NCBI GenBank assembly: GCA_903888655.1
Contig: CAISUR010000606.1
Span: 1-9,014, forward strand
Length of the DNA stretch: 9,014 nucleotides
Direction of reading: 5' to 3'
DNA from: an uncultured Bacteroidota bacterium
Lineage (GTDB): Bacteria > Bacteroidota > Bacteroidia > Flavobacteriales > Flavobacteriaceae
Under the pieces are notes generated by a model, which was not told the DNA's origin, made no database searches, and was given only the letters and a program-made list of their open reading frames with translations. The translations under genes and the position numbers were made by a program. This document shows, piece by piece, positions 1-7,470 of this stretch; the stretch's first letter is position 1, and every line of letters starts with the position of its first letter.

Positions 1-1635
1 ACCTTGTGGGGTCAAGCCTTTTGTCAAGAAATATACATTCCTTATCGAGTTGGAACCAAATGGGGACTATGCAATGAAGAAGGTAAAATAATACTAGAAC
101 CAAAATATGATTCTTTAGATTTTTCGGGTTATGATACTAATCAAGATGTTTTAACACCAAAAATCAATAACAAAGAAGGATTAATTATTGGCGGAAAGGT
201 TTTGTTTGAGCCTGTTTTTGAGCATATTTACAGCAGTAATAATTTATATTTTACAACAAAATTTGAAAATAATTCTAAAATTTCAGATGTATTTGATTCA
301 GACGGAAAATCAATCTTGAAAAATCCTGTAATTGAAGTGCTTTCCAATAAAAAAGTTACTGATGGAATTTATACTTTTCATCTTTTAAACAAAGATTGTA
401 CAGAAACATTCTTTTTCTATGACATTGTTAACAAGAAAATTATTCAAACATTATATGAAAATTATGCATCTATAAATTTTATCAAAAGACAAAGTGATTA
501 TTTTAGCACGTCTTTTTTGGTTAAAAAAAATGCTAACGACCCTTTAATTACCGAGGCTTGGGACGTTACAAAACTTCCAAATACAGTAACAAAAACAAAA
601 TTACTTTATAGGACTGAAAAAGAATATTTAGAAAAATTCTTGAAAAATTCTCGTAAGTATAGAGATAATGACTCTGATTATTCAGGAAGTATGGGTTCTG
701 GCTCACAAAGAGTAACTGAAGATATATCAATTAAAGGAGACTTAGATGCAGCCCTTGTAGTTGAGCCCCCTAGGGAGGAAAACAGTGAAATAAAAAAGAC
801 GATATTCATCAATAATAATTTTAGAATAAAAGACAATCAGTTGGTATTGAGTAAATACGATCAAAACAAAAATAAACCATTGCCCGATATTTTAATGGAT
901 TTAAAAGTACCGATACAAAATATTGAGCTCAAAAATCAAAGTTTTAATTTGAAAAGAAACGATACGATTTCTTATTTTCAAAATTATGTTCAATTCAAAA
1001 AGAAAGATAAGTATGCTTTGGTTTTTCCAACCGATTTAAAGAAAATTATTGAATTTGACACCATTTCAAAAAACTCAAACAGCATTAGTGACAATAATAA
1101 CAATCGAGATGTAATCTTGCTGGTTGGAAACAAAGACAAAAAAACAAATCAATTCAAATACAGTTTGTATTCCAATCAAAAAGGATTGCTTTTTCCGATG
1201 CAGTATGATAATTTGACGTATGCACAAAAATTGTATTCCAATAATGGAAATTCAAATTATTACTCCAAAATTGGAAATAAACTTGGTATTGTTCAAATTG
1301 ACGGCACCGAATTTCTGAAAGCAGAATATGACGAAATCAATGAAAATAATAGATACGAATCCTATGGAGCCATTAAAAAAGTGCTCGACATTAAGAAAGA
1401 CAATAAGTTTGGCGTTGTTTACCAAAATCCTCAAACCTATAAATTAGAATTAATAGACGCCATTTTTGATTCAGAAATTAAAAATATTTACTTGAATTTT
1501 CCAAGGATAAATTATCCAAAAGCATTGGGTTCTAAAGAAATTCCAAAAAAGATTACATTGATTTCTTTGAAAGACAAACGAGGAAATATAGTTGGATATG
1601 CAAATGCCAATGGAATGTTGTATTTTAAAAATTAA
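1..1635 (+). CDS. WG-repeat protein, 5'-truncated by window edge
   Basis: The frame is open from base 1, so the true start lies upstream; the TTG at base 4 is unlikely to be the start. The first residues (TLWGQAFCQE) look like the end of a signal peptide, suggesting export. Residues below are numbered from the TTG codon. Degenerate WG beta-repeats are visible: residues 17-37 (GTKWGLCNEEGKIILEPKYD), about 56-73 (NKEGLIIGGKVLFEP), 387-402 (KGLLFPMQYD), 421-445 (GNKLGIVQIDGTEFLKAEYDEI) and a last one at 465-490. The part around residues 215-265 is Ser/Gly/Asp/Glu-rich and probably a linker. WG repeats are usually structural or binding modules without catalytic residues, and none are seen here. 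The stop codon is four bases before the next gene, so the two are probably co-transcribed. Family assignment is fairly secure; the function is unknown. Confidence 0.85.
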   Translation, partial: TLWGQAFCQEIYIPYRVGTKWGLCNEEGKIILEPKYDSLDFSGYDTNQDVLTPKINNKEGLIIGGKVLFEPVFEHIYSSNNLYFTTKFENNSKISDVFDSDGKSILKNPVIEVLSNKKVTDGIYTFHLLNKDCTETFFFYDIVNKKIIQTLYENYASINFIKRQSDYFSTSFLVKKNANDPLITEAWDVTKLPNTVTKTKLLYRTEKEYLEKFLKNSRKYRDNDSDYSGSMGSGSQRVTEDISIKGDLDAALVVEPPREENSEIKKTIFINNNFRIKDNQLVLSKYDQNKNKPLPDILMDLKVPIQNIELKNQSFNLKRNDTISYFQNYVQFKKKDKYALVFPTDLKKIIEFDTISKNSNSISDNNNNRDVILLVGNKDKKTNQFKYSLYSNQKGLLFPMQYDNLTYAQKLYSNNGNSNYYSKIGNKLGIVQIDGTEFLKAEYDEINENNRYESYGAIKKVLDIKKDNKFGVVYQNPQTYKLELIDAIFDSEIKNIYLNFPRINYPKALGSKEIPKKITLISLKDKRGNIVGYANANGMLYFKN

Positions 1636-1639
1636 TCAG

Positions 1640-3190
1640 ATGAAAAAGTCATTTTATATTGTAGTATTGTTGGTTAATTTCTTTGCAAATGCTCAAGAAA
1701 ATTATGCCACTTCTATCGAATTTTCAATGCCGAGAATTAAAGGTAGCGAGAATTTTTTCTTCTCAGAATGGGAATTAAATCCTGCCGAAATGCCCAACAA
1801 ACTTTCGGATGTAGAAGCGCTTCAAAACACAAATAGCAAAGGTCAGTTGATGAGAGTCAAAGGCGAGTCGGTGCGATATGAGATAAACGACAGCGCTAAC
1901 GGTTCAAAAACAGTGACAACTTATGCTAATAATCAGAAATTCTCACAGGCTTCGTACAAGAATGGATTGCTTGATGGGACAAAGACACTATACCATTCTA
2001 ACGGTATGCCGTTTCAAGTATTTGAGTTTAAAAAAGGAAAAGTTGACGGCATTTGTAAAGTGTATGATAGCGATAATAATTTGGTTTTTGAGACAAATTA
2101 TAAGAACAATGTAAAAAACGGCTTAAGAAAATTCTACACTGGCAAACGAGAAGGCGAAATTTTAGAAGGTAATTTTGTCAACGGTAATCTGGTTGGTGAC
2201 TTAAAATTCTACACTAAAAACAATTTCAGTTACACACTTCCAAACGATTTAAGAAACGGTAAAGTCATTTGCTTTTATAACGACCAAAAATTCTCTGAAT
2301 TTTCAATCCTTGACGGGAAAGTAAACGGAATTGCCCATCAATTTAATATTAAATCAGGAAATATAGTTGCTAAAATTCCTTACTGTTTAGGCGAAAAAAA
2401 TGGTTTTGCTGAATTCTATTCCCCTCAAGGCGAATTAGTAAACAAGACAGAATATAAATTTGGAAAAAAGGTAGGAAATCATAAAATCATTTCAACTGAT
2501 AACAAGTTGGTTAAAGAAGAATATTATGATGATCATGGAATTAAAACCGGAATTTGGAAAGATTACGACAAACAAGAACAACTTATTAGAGAACAAGAAT
2601 ATAAAAATGACAGCTTAAACGGATTCTCAAAACGATATGACAAAGGCTTTCTTCAGGAAATTACTGCCTATAAAAACGGAAAAAAAGAAGGATTGGCTAA
2701 ATTTTACAAATCGGGAACTACAATTTTAGAGTCAGAAGTGTATTATGAAAATGACGATTTCTACAAAGAAATAATATATTATGATTCAGGAACAACTTTT
2801 TCGGTTAAAGAAATTAATCGAAAAAACAATGCTATTTCAGTAAAGTATTTCAATCCAAACGGCAGTTTGTTTCACGAGAATAAATTTTTGAACAATATTG
2901 CAGTAGGATTGAATAAGTCAATCGATAAAAAGGACAATACATTAATTGTTAGAACCGAAACGCTCTACGATGAAAAGAATAACCGACTTAAGCAAACCTC
3001 TTTTGGCTACAAAAACGACGGCAGTTATACCGAATATAATTTTAGAAACAACACTTGGCATGGTGAAAGTAAGTCGTTTAATGCTGCCACCAATGAAACC
3101 AGGATTAATTATTATTATGAAACAAATAAGACCTATAAAAACGTAACCAAAGAAGAATTTGAAAAGCTTACTGCAGCCGAAAAGAAATAG
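1640..3190 (+). CDS. Secreted MORN-variant (YwqK-like) repeat protein
   Basis: The product is 516 residues from the ATG at 1640. I prefer this start to the in-frame ATG at 1592 because it yields a clean signal peptide (MKKSFYIVVLLVNFFANA, likely cleavage before QEN) and lies just after the stop of the upstream gene. From about residue 100 the protein is a chain of MORN_2-type repeats of the form YKNGxxxGxxxxYxxNGxxxxxxxFxxGKxxG, clearest at residues 105-140, 153-168, 225-262, 269-280 and 341-358. Proteins of this type are commonly labelled 'toxin-antitoxin system YwqK family antitoxin', but no toxin gene is seen nearby and the export signal argues against a cytoplasmic antitoxin role. It probably works with the upstream WG-repeat protein at the cell surface or in the periplasm, which is inferred from adjacency only. 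The C-terminus (KEEFEKLTAAEKK) is hydrophilic. Confidence 0.88.
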   Translation: MKKSFYIVVLLVNFFANAQENYATSIEFSMPRIKGSENFFFSEWELNPAEMPNKLSDVEALQNTNSKGQLMRVKGESVRYEINDSANGSKTVTTYANNQKFSQASYKNGLLDGTKTLYHSNGMPFQVFEFKKGKVDGICKVYDSDNNLVFETNYKNNVKNGLRKFYTGKREGEILEGNFVNGNLVGDLKFYTKNNFSYTLPNDLRNGKVICFYNDQKFSEFSILDGKVNGIAHQFNIKSGNIVAKIPYCLGEKNGFAEFYSPQGELVNKTEYKFGKKVGNHKIISTDNKLVKEEYYDDHGIKTGIWKDYDKQEQLIREQEYKNDSLNGFSKRYDKGFLQEITAYKNGKKEGLAKFYKSGTTILESEVYYENDDFYKEIIYYDSGTTFSVKEINRKNNAISVKYFNPNGSLFHENKFLNNIAVGLNKSIDKKDNTLIVRTETLYDEKNNRLKQTSFGYKNDGSYTEYNFRNNTWHGESKSFNAATNETRINYYYETNKTYKNVTKEEFEKLTAAEKK

Positions 3191-3224
3191 CTTTTTCTGG
3201 TTTTCAACTTTCATTATTAAAATG

Positions 3225-3232
3225 TAAATTCG
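3225..3232 (+). promoter_or_regulatory. Candidate -7 box upstream of leuS
   Basis: TAAATTCG differs at one position from the Bacteroidota -7 consensus TAnnTTTG and is followed by GCACTTT, a context often seen at Flavobacterium starts. No good -33 TTG is visible about 19-20 bases upstream. It would give leuS a leader of about 140 bases. The 189-base spacer holds no other convincing promoter. The call is weak. Confidence 0.3.
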
Positions 3233-3379
3233 CACTTTATTTTAATTGATTGTTGAACAAACTGCAAACAATACAAAACCAATAATTGAATCTGATAAAA
3301 AAGATTTTGAAATACCTTCTGAATAAATGACTCAAGCTTGCAACAGCAAGAGCCCATTGAAGAAAAATAAAAAATACGA

Positions 3380-6300
3380 ATGAAATACTTTCACGAACAA
3401 ATCGAAGCCAAATGGCAAGAATATTGGGCAAAAAATCAAACATTTGCAGCATCAAATAATTCCGATAAGCCTAAATATTATGTTTTGGATATGTTTCCTT
3501 ATCCATCAGGAGCAGGATTACACGTTGGACATCCGCTTGGATATATAGCATCTGATATTGTAGCTCGTTACAAACGCCACAAAGGCTTTAATGTTTTGCA
3601 TCCGCAAGGATATGATTCGTTTGGTTTACCTGCCGAACAATATGCTATTCAAACAGGGCAACATCCAGAAAAAACGACTCGCGAAAACATTGCACGATAC
3701 CGTGAGCAATTGGATAAAATCGGATTTTCATTTGATTGGAGTAGAGAAGTGCGAACATCTAATGAAGATTATTATAAATGGACACAATGGATTTTTATTC
3801 TATTGTTTAATTCTTTCTATTGTAGAGCGGATGATAAAGCTTATGACATTAAGGAACTCATCAAAGTTTTTGAAACCGAAGGAAATCAAATGGTGAATTT
3901 GGTTTGTGATGATGGTATTGAAATTTTCTCGGCTGCCCAATGGAACGCTTTTTCTGAAGAAGAGCAACAGAAAATACTGTTAAAATACAGACTTGCCTAT
4001 TTGGCAGAAACCGAAGTGAATTGGTGTCCTGCATTAGGGACGGTTTTAGCTAACGACGAAATCGTAAACGGTGTTTCTGAGCGTGGTGGTCATCCTGTGA
4101 TTCGAAAAAAAATGACCCAATGGTCGATGCGAATTTCTGCCTTTGCAGAAAGATTGTTGCAAGGTTTAGACACTATCGATTGGAGTGAATCGATTAAGGA
4201 ATCACAACGCAACTGGATTGGAAAATCGGTTGGAGCGTTGGTAAAGTTTAATATCCTCCCCCCAGCCCCCTCCGAAGGAGGGGGAGTCGAAACTTTATTA
4301 AAATCGGATCCAAAATATATGACGGGTGATGCTTCAATAGCAAAAGATTTGTTGCTTCACGCGAAAGAAATGCGAAAAGAACCAACATTATCAGAAGCAA
4401 TTTTGTGGGATAATTTACGTAGAGAAAAATTAGATGTCCGTTTTAGAAGACAACATCTAATTGGAAAATATATAGTTGATTTTGTATGTTTAGAAAAAAG
4501 ATTAATCGTTGAAGTTGATGGTGAGTATCACAACACAATAGAACAGCAAGAACTTGATAATACAAGAACTTTAGAACTGGAACAGAAACATAATTTTAAA
4601 GTAATTCGTTTTTCAAACGATGAAGTGAACAAAGAAATATCAACTGTTTTAAATAAAATCGAATCAGAATTAAAATCAAGAATATCTTATCCAGCTTCGG
4701 CTCCCTCCCCTTCGGGGAGGGCTGGGGAGGGGACTTTTATAGAGGTCTTTACAACTCGTCCCGACACCATTTTCGGAGTAACCTTTATGACGCTAGCGCC
4801 CGAACATGAATTAGTTTCTCAAATCACAACACTTGAGCAAAAAGCAGCAGTTGAAGCATATATTGAAGCTACAGCAAAACGTTCTGAAAGAGAAAGAATG
4901 GCGGATGTAAAAACCATTTCTGGGGTTTTTACTGGTGCTTATGCCGAACATCCATTTACCAAAGAACCAATTCCGGTTTGGATTGGCGATTATGTATTGG
5001 CAGGTTACGGAACAGGAGCAGTTATGGCAGTTCCATGTGGCGATGAACGTGATTATGCGTTTGCGAATTTCTTTAAAGGAACAAACGGAATGCCTGAGAT
5101 TAAAAATATTTTCAATCAAGATATTTCCGAAGCGGCTTATGGCGAAAAAAGCGGTTTTGAATTAGTAAACTCCGATTTCTTAAACGGATTAGGATATAAA
5201 GAAGGAACCAAAAAAATTATTACTGAATTAGAAAAAATTGGGCAAGGAAAAGGAAAAACCAATTACCGTTTGCGTGATGCAGTTTTCTCTCGTCAACGAT
5301 ATTGGGGAGAACCCTTTCCTGTGTATTATGTCAATGGATTGCCACAAATGATTGATGACAAACATTTGCCAATCGTTTTGCCAGAAGTTGAGAAATATTT
5401 ACCTACCGAAGACGGACAACCACCTTTAGGAAACGCAACGACTTGGGCTTGGGATAGTATTCAATGTTCAGTAGTTAGTAATCAGTTGATTGATAACAAA
5501 ACGATTTTCCCTTTAGAATTGAACACCATGCCAGGTTGGGCGGGAAGTTCGTGGTATTGGATGCGTTATATGGATGCACAGAATACAAACGAATTTGCTT
5601 CAAAAGATGCACTGAAATATTGGGAAAATGTAGATTTATACATTGGAGGAAGCGAGCACGCCACCGGACATTTATTGTATGCTCGTTTTTGGAATAAATT
5701 CCTAAAAGACAGAGGCTACGCACCAACAGAAGAACCTTTCAAGAAATTGATTAATCAAGGAATGATTTTGGGGATGAGTGCGTTTGTGTATAGAAGTGAA
5801 GATTCTAAAAAATTATATTCAAAAGGTTTAATAAAAGATAAAAATGTTCATCCAATCCACGTTGATCTTGCTGTAATCAACGACATCTCCAACGAATTAG
5901 ACATAGAAGCTTTCAAAAATCATCCATTATATTCCGACTATAAAGATGCCGAATTTATTTTAGAAGATGGAAAATACATCGTTGGTCGTGAAGTAGAAAA
6001 AATGTCCAAATCCAAATACAATGTAGTCAATCCAGATGATATTTGTAATGATTATGGTGCCGATACTTTAAGATTGTACGAAATGTTCCTTGGTCCATTG
6101 GAACAAGCCAAACCATGGAATACTGCCGGAATTACTGGGGTTTCTGGTTTCTTAAAAAAACTATGGCGTTTGTATTTTGATGATAATGGTTTGATTGTTA
6201 CCAACGACGAGCCAACCTCAGATATGTACAAGTCTTTACACAAAACCATTAAAAAAGTAACCGAAGATATCGAGAATTTTTCATTCAATACATCGGTATC

Positions 6301-6679
6301 ACAATTCATGATTTGCGTCAACGAATTGGCAACTTTAAAATGCAATCACAGAAAAATTCTAGAACCATTGGCAGTTTTAATTTCGCCTTATGCACCACAT
6401 ATTGCTGAGGAATTATGGAGTCAATTGGGTCATGAAGGTTCCGTTTCAACAGTAGATTTTCCAGTTTATGAAGAGAACTATTTGGTAGAATCCGAAAAAG
6501 AATATCCCGTTTCATTTAACGGAAAAATGCGTTTCACGATTAAATTGCCTTTAGATTTAACCGTTCCGCAAATCCAAGAAATTGTAATGGCAGACGAACG
6601 AACCATCAAGCAATTGGATGGTAGAACTCCAAATAAAATTATCATTGTTCCTGGAAAAGTGATAAACTTAGTGGGCTAA
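3380..6679 (+). CDS. leuS: Leucyl-tRNA synthetase with in-frame DUF559 insertion
   Basis: This is the class I aminoacyl-tRNA synthetase that charges tRNA-Leu in the cytoplasm, and it is an essential gene. The start gives the usual N-terminus (MKYFHEQIEAKWQEYWA). The HIGH motif is HVGH at residues 48-51. The CP1 editing domain starts after SQRNWIGKSVGALVKFN (275-291) and has TTRPDT at 458-463 and GTGAVMAVPCGDERDY at 544-559, including the two conserved aspartates (555, 558). RQRYWGEPFP (638-647) and MPGWAGSSWYWMRY (717-730) belong to the catalytic fold. The class I signature KMSKS is at 874-878, followed by an anticodon-binding helical domain and a C-terminal domain. The inserts at about 145-200 and 800-870 look like those normal for Flavobacteriia. 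Residues 293 to about 452 are foreign: a DUF559 endonuclease domain between GC-rich palindromes. Without those 160 residues the protein would be 939 long, close to relatives. All catalytic and editing motifs are retained, so the enzyme is probably functional. Confidence 0.97.
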   Translation: MKYFHEQIEAKWQEYWAKNQTFAASNNSDKPKYYVLDMFPYPSGAGLHVGHPLGYIASDIVARYKRHKGFNVLHPQGYDSFGLPAEQYAIQTGQHPEKTTRENIARYREQLDKIGFSFDWSREVRTSNEDYYKWTQWIFILLFNSFYCRADDKAYDIKELIKVFETEGNQMVNLVCDDGIEIFSAAQWNAFSEEEQQKILLKYRLAYLAETEVNWCPALGTVLANDEIVNGVSERGGHPVIRKKMTQWSMRISAFAERLLQGLDTIDWSESIKESQRNWIGKSVGALVKFNILPPAPSEGGGVETLLKSDPKYMTGDASIAKDLLLHAKEMRKEPTLSEAILWDNLRREKLDVRFRRQHLIGKYIVDFVCLEKRLIVEVDGEYHNTIEQQELDNTRTLELEQKHNFKVIRFSNDEVNKEISTVLNKIESELKSRISYPASAPSPSGRAGEGTFIEVFTTRPDTIFGVTFMTLAPEHELVSQITTLEQKAAVEAYIEATAKRSERERMADVKTISGVFTGAYAEHPFTKEPIPVWIGDYVLAGYGTGAVMAVPCGDERDYAFANFFKGTNGMPEIKNIFNQDISEAAYGEKSGFELVNSDFLNGLGYKEGTKKIITELEKIGQGKGKTNYRLRDAVFSRQRYWGEPFPVYYVNGLPQMIDDKHLPIVLPEVEKYLPTEDGQPPLGNATTWAWDSIQCSVVSNQLIDNKTIFPLELNTMPGWAGSSWYWMRYMDAQNTNEFASKDALKYWENVDLYIGGSEHATGHLLYARFWNKFLKDRGYAPTEEPFKKLINQGMILGMSAFVYRSEDSKKLYSKGLIKDKNVHPIHVDLAVINDISNELDIEAFKNHPLYSDYKDAEFILEDGKYIVGREVEKMSKSKYNVVNPDDICNDYGADTLRLYEMFLGPLEQAKPWNTAGITGVSGFLKKLWRLYFDDNGLIVTNDEPTSDMYKSLHKTIKKVTEDIENFSFNTSVSQFMICVNELATLKCNHRKILEPLAVLISPYAPHIAEELWSQLGHEGSVSTVDFPVYEENYLVESEKEYPVSFNGKMRFTIKLPLDLTVPQIQEIVMADERTIKQLDGRTPNKIIIVPGKVINLVG
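4254..4291 (+). repeat. Left inverted arm of DUF559 cassette, hairpin-forming
   Basis: This arm is 38 bp and about 71% GC in an otherwise AT-rich region. It matches the reverse complement of 4696-4733 at 31 of 38 positions. Within it, CCCCCTCC (4266-4273), loop GAA and GGAGGGGG (4277-4284) form a perfect 8-bp hairpin. It is translated as LPPAPSEGGGVE, a Pro/Gly-rich linker joining the LeuRS editing domain to the DUF559 domain. Confidence 0.9.
4696..4733 (-). repeat. Right inverted arm of DUF559 cassette, hairpin-forming
   Basis: This is the 38-bp inverted partner of the left arm, about 74% GC. CCCTCCCC (4703-4710), loop TTC and GGGGAGGG (4714-4721) form a perfect 8-bp hairpin. All seven differences from the left arm are transitions, and four of them form two compensating pairs in the hairpin stem. 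It is translated as a Ser/Pro/Gly-rich linker (APSPSGRAGEG) leading back into LeuRS at FIEVFTTRPDT. Confidence 0.9.
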
Positions 6680-6775
6680 ATTAGCCTAACATTACATTAA
6701 AAATCCGAGTATTGAGTTTCTTTTCTGGATAGTTGGATTTTCTATTTTTAAAAAACGTTATAAAAGCATAAAAAC

Positions 6776-7453
6776 ATGAAAAAATTATTATTCTTATCAT
6801 TCCTTGCTATGAGTGCTATTTCATTGGCACAAGAAAAAAAACCTACAGAAAAAGGTAAACTAAGTATCTATTTTGGTGGTGGATTTGTGAGTAGTAGTAG
6901 ATTTGCTATTGACGATAAATTAGCAGCTAGTGCTTTGCCTCAAATACAGGCTAATGTTCCCGAATTTGTTTTTGGAGTTAATCATTTTTTCAACAAAGGT
7001 TTTCTTGACATGGAACTTTCTTCTAACATGTTTAAAAAATCAAACTCTGCAACAACTTCTAATGGTTCTCGAAGCAATTTCCGTTTAAGAGGACATTATA
7101 ACTTTGTCAATAATAAGGATATAGTTTTTTCAGGAGGTTTGAATTTAGCTTTCACGGCTAATGATTTTAATGTGTATTCACAAAACAATCAAGTTGATGT
7201 GAATAATCTTGCTGCCAGCACAACAAGTTATATTCGATTGAGAAACAATATGTTTTTTGCGGGACCTTCACTAGGATTTGCAATCAAAAATAAAGGAGAG
7301 CAATTAGTCCGATTAAATGTAGGCTATGAATTTGCATTGATTACCGGAAAATGGAAATCCGATTTTGCTAATGTTTCCAATTCAATCAATGAAAACGGAC
7401 AAAGCCGATTGATGATTGGAGCTATTTTTTTCTTTAACAGACATACTAAATAA
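6776..7453 (+). CDS. Small outer-membrane beta-barrel protein
   Basis: The product is 225 residues with a clear signal peptide (MKKLLFLSFLAMSAISLA, cleavage before QEKK). The mature part alternates polar and hydrophobic/aromatic residues in strands typical of a small barrel: about 27-43 (KLSIYFGGGFVSSSRF), 63-85, 102-130 (FRLRGHYNF, then IVFSGGLNLAFT), 150-170 (IRLRNNMFFAGPSLGFAI), 175-190 (QLVRLNVGYEFALITG) and 211-222 (RLMIGAIFFFNR). This fits an eight-stranded OmpX/OmpW-like barrel, but no specific family or ligand is recognisable. The gene is 96 bases after leuS. A TATTTTTA sequence at 6743-6750 resembles a -7 box, though without a well-placed -33 element. It ends in a hairpin shared with the convergent gene. 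Confidence 0.82.
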   Translation: MKKLLFLSFLAMSAISLAQEKKPTEKGKLSIYFGGGFVSSSRFAIDDKLAASALPQIQANVPEFVFGVNHFFNKGFLDMELSSNMFKKSNSATTSNGSRSNFRLRGHYNFVNNKDIVFSGGLNLAFTANDFNVYSQNNQVDVNNLAASTTSYIRLRNNMFFAGPSLGFAIKNKGEQLVRLNVGYEFALITGKWKSDFANVSNSINENGQSRLMIGAIFFFNRHTK

Positions 7454-7470
7454 AATATGATTTTATTTAG
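7446..7470. terminator. Bidirectional terminator hairpin covering both stop codons
   Basis: CTAAATAAAA (7446-7455) and TTTTATTTAG (7461-7470) form a perfect 10-bp inverted repeat with the 5-base loop TATGA. The stop codons of the barrel gene (7451-7453) and of the convergent minus-strand gene (7463-7465) both lie inside the stem. The stem has A on one side and T on the other, so it can act on both strands. It is AT-rich and therefore weaker than a classic GC-stem terminator. Confidence 0.6.

Larger units (their letters stand above)
4254..4733 (+). mobile_element. Palindrome-bounded DUF559 endonuclease cassette inside leuS
   Basis: This 480-bp segment (160 codons) interrupts leuS without breaking its frame. 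Its core, leuS residues about 314-432, matches DUF559, a Vsr-like PD-(D/E)XK nuclease family. Visible hallmarks are TLSEAILWDNLR (336-347, with the early Glu 339), RFRRQH (354-359), IGKYIVDF (361-368, Asp 367), IVEVDGEYH (376-384, Glu 378 and Asp 380) and FKVIRFSNDEV (406-416). The proposed catalytic acidic residues are all present. An ATG at 4319 (residue 314, MTGDAS) could be the start of the ancestral free-standing protein, but there is no stop codon at the 3' end: reading continues through the right arm into LeuRS. Excision would leave VKFN-T-FIEVFTTR, a continuous LeuRS frame. There is no intein-like Cys/Ser at the start or His-Asn at the end, so splicing is not expected. The mobile interpretation is inference from the inverted arms and the foreign domain. 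Confidence 0.85.

Noticed and set aside
3162..3195. Inverted AAAAGCT/AGCTTTT at the end of the MORN-variant gene
   Set aside because: The stem is 7 bp with a 20-base loop and is AT-rich; it could arise by chance and has only a partial T-run.
3327..3383. 18-codon ORF (MTQACNSKSPLKKNKKYE) overlapping the leuS start by its TGA
   Set aside because: It has only one Leu codon, so a leucine attenuator leader is unlikely. It lacks a supporting structure or terminator hairpin, and composition alone does not support it as a gene.
2942..3455. Minus-strand open frames at 2942-3235 and 3237-3455
   Set aside because: They lie antisense to the MORN-variant gene and the leuS start, have skewed low-complexity hydrophobic composition and look like shadows of the plus-strand coding frames.
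4254..4733. Intein or self-splicing intron in leuS
   Set aside because: The insert has no Cys/Ser/Thr at the first position, no His-Asn before a nucleophile at the end and no Hint-type blocks. It is open in the leuS frame throughout and lacks recognisable intron core structure.
4247..4741. Target-site duplication (TTTAATA at 4247-4253 and TTTTATA at 4735-4741)
   Set aside because: The match is 6 of 7 in AT-rich DNA, the copies are not placed symmetrically against the arms, and counting it would make the insertion length not divisible by three.
4811..5726. Minus-strand open frames inside leuS (4811-5119, 5475-5726)
   Set aside because: Cys/Phe/Ser-rich translations typical of the antisense of AT-rich coding sequence; the plus strand is unambiguous LeuRS.
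6674..6686. Hairpin GGCTA-AAT-TAGCC at the leuS stop codon
   Set aside because: The stem has only 5 bp and no T-tract follows; it is too weak to call a terminator.
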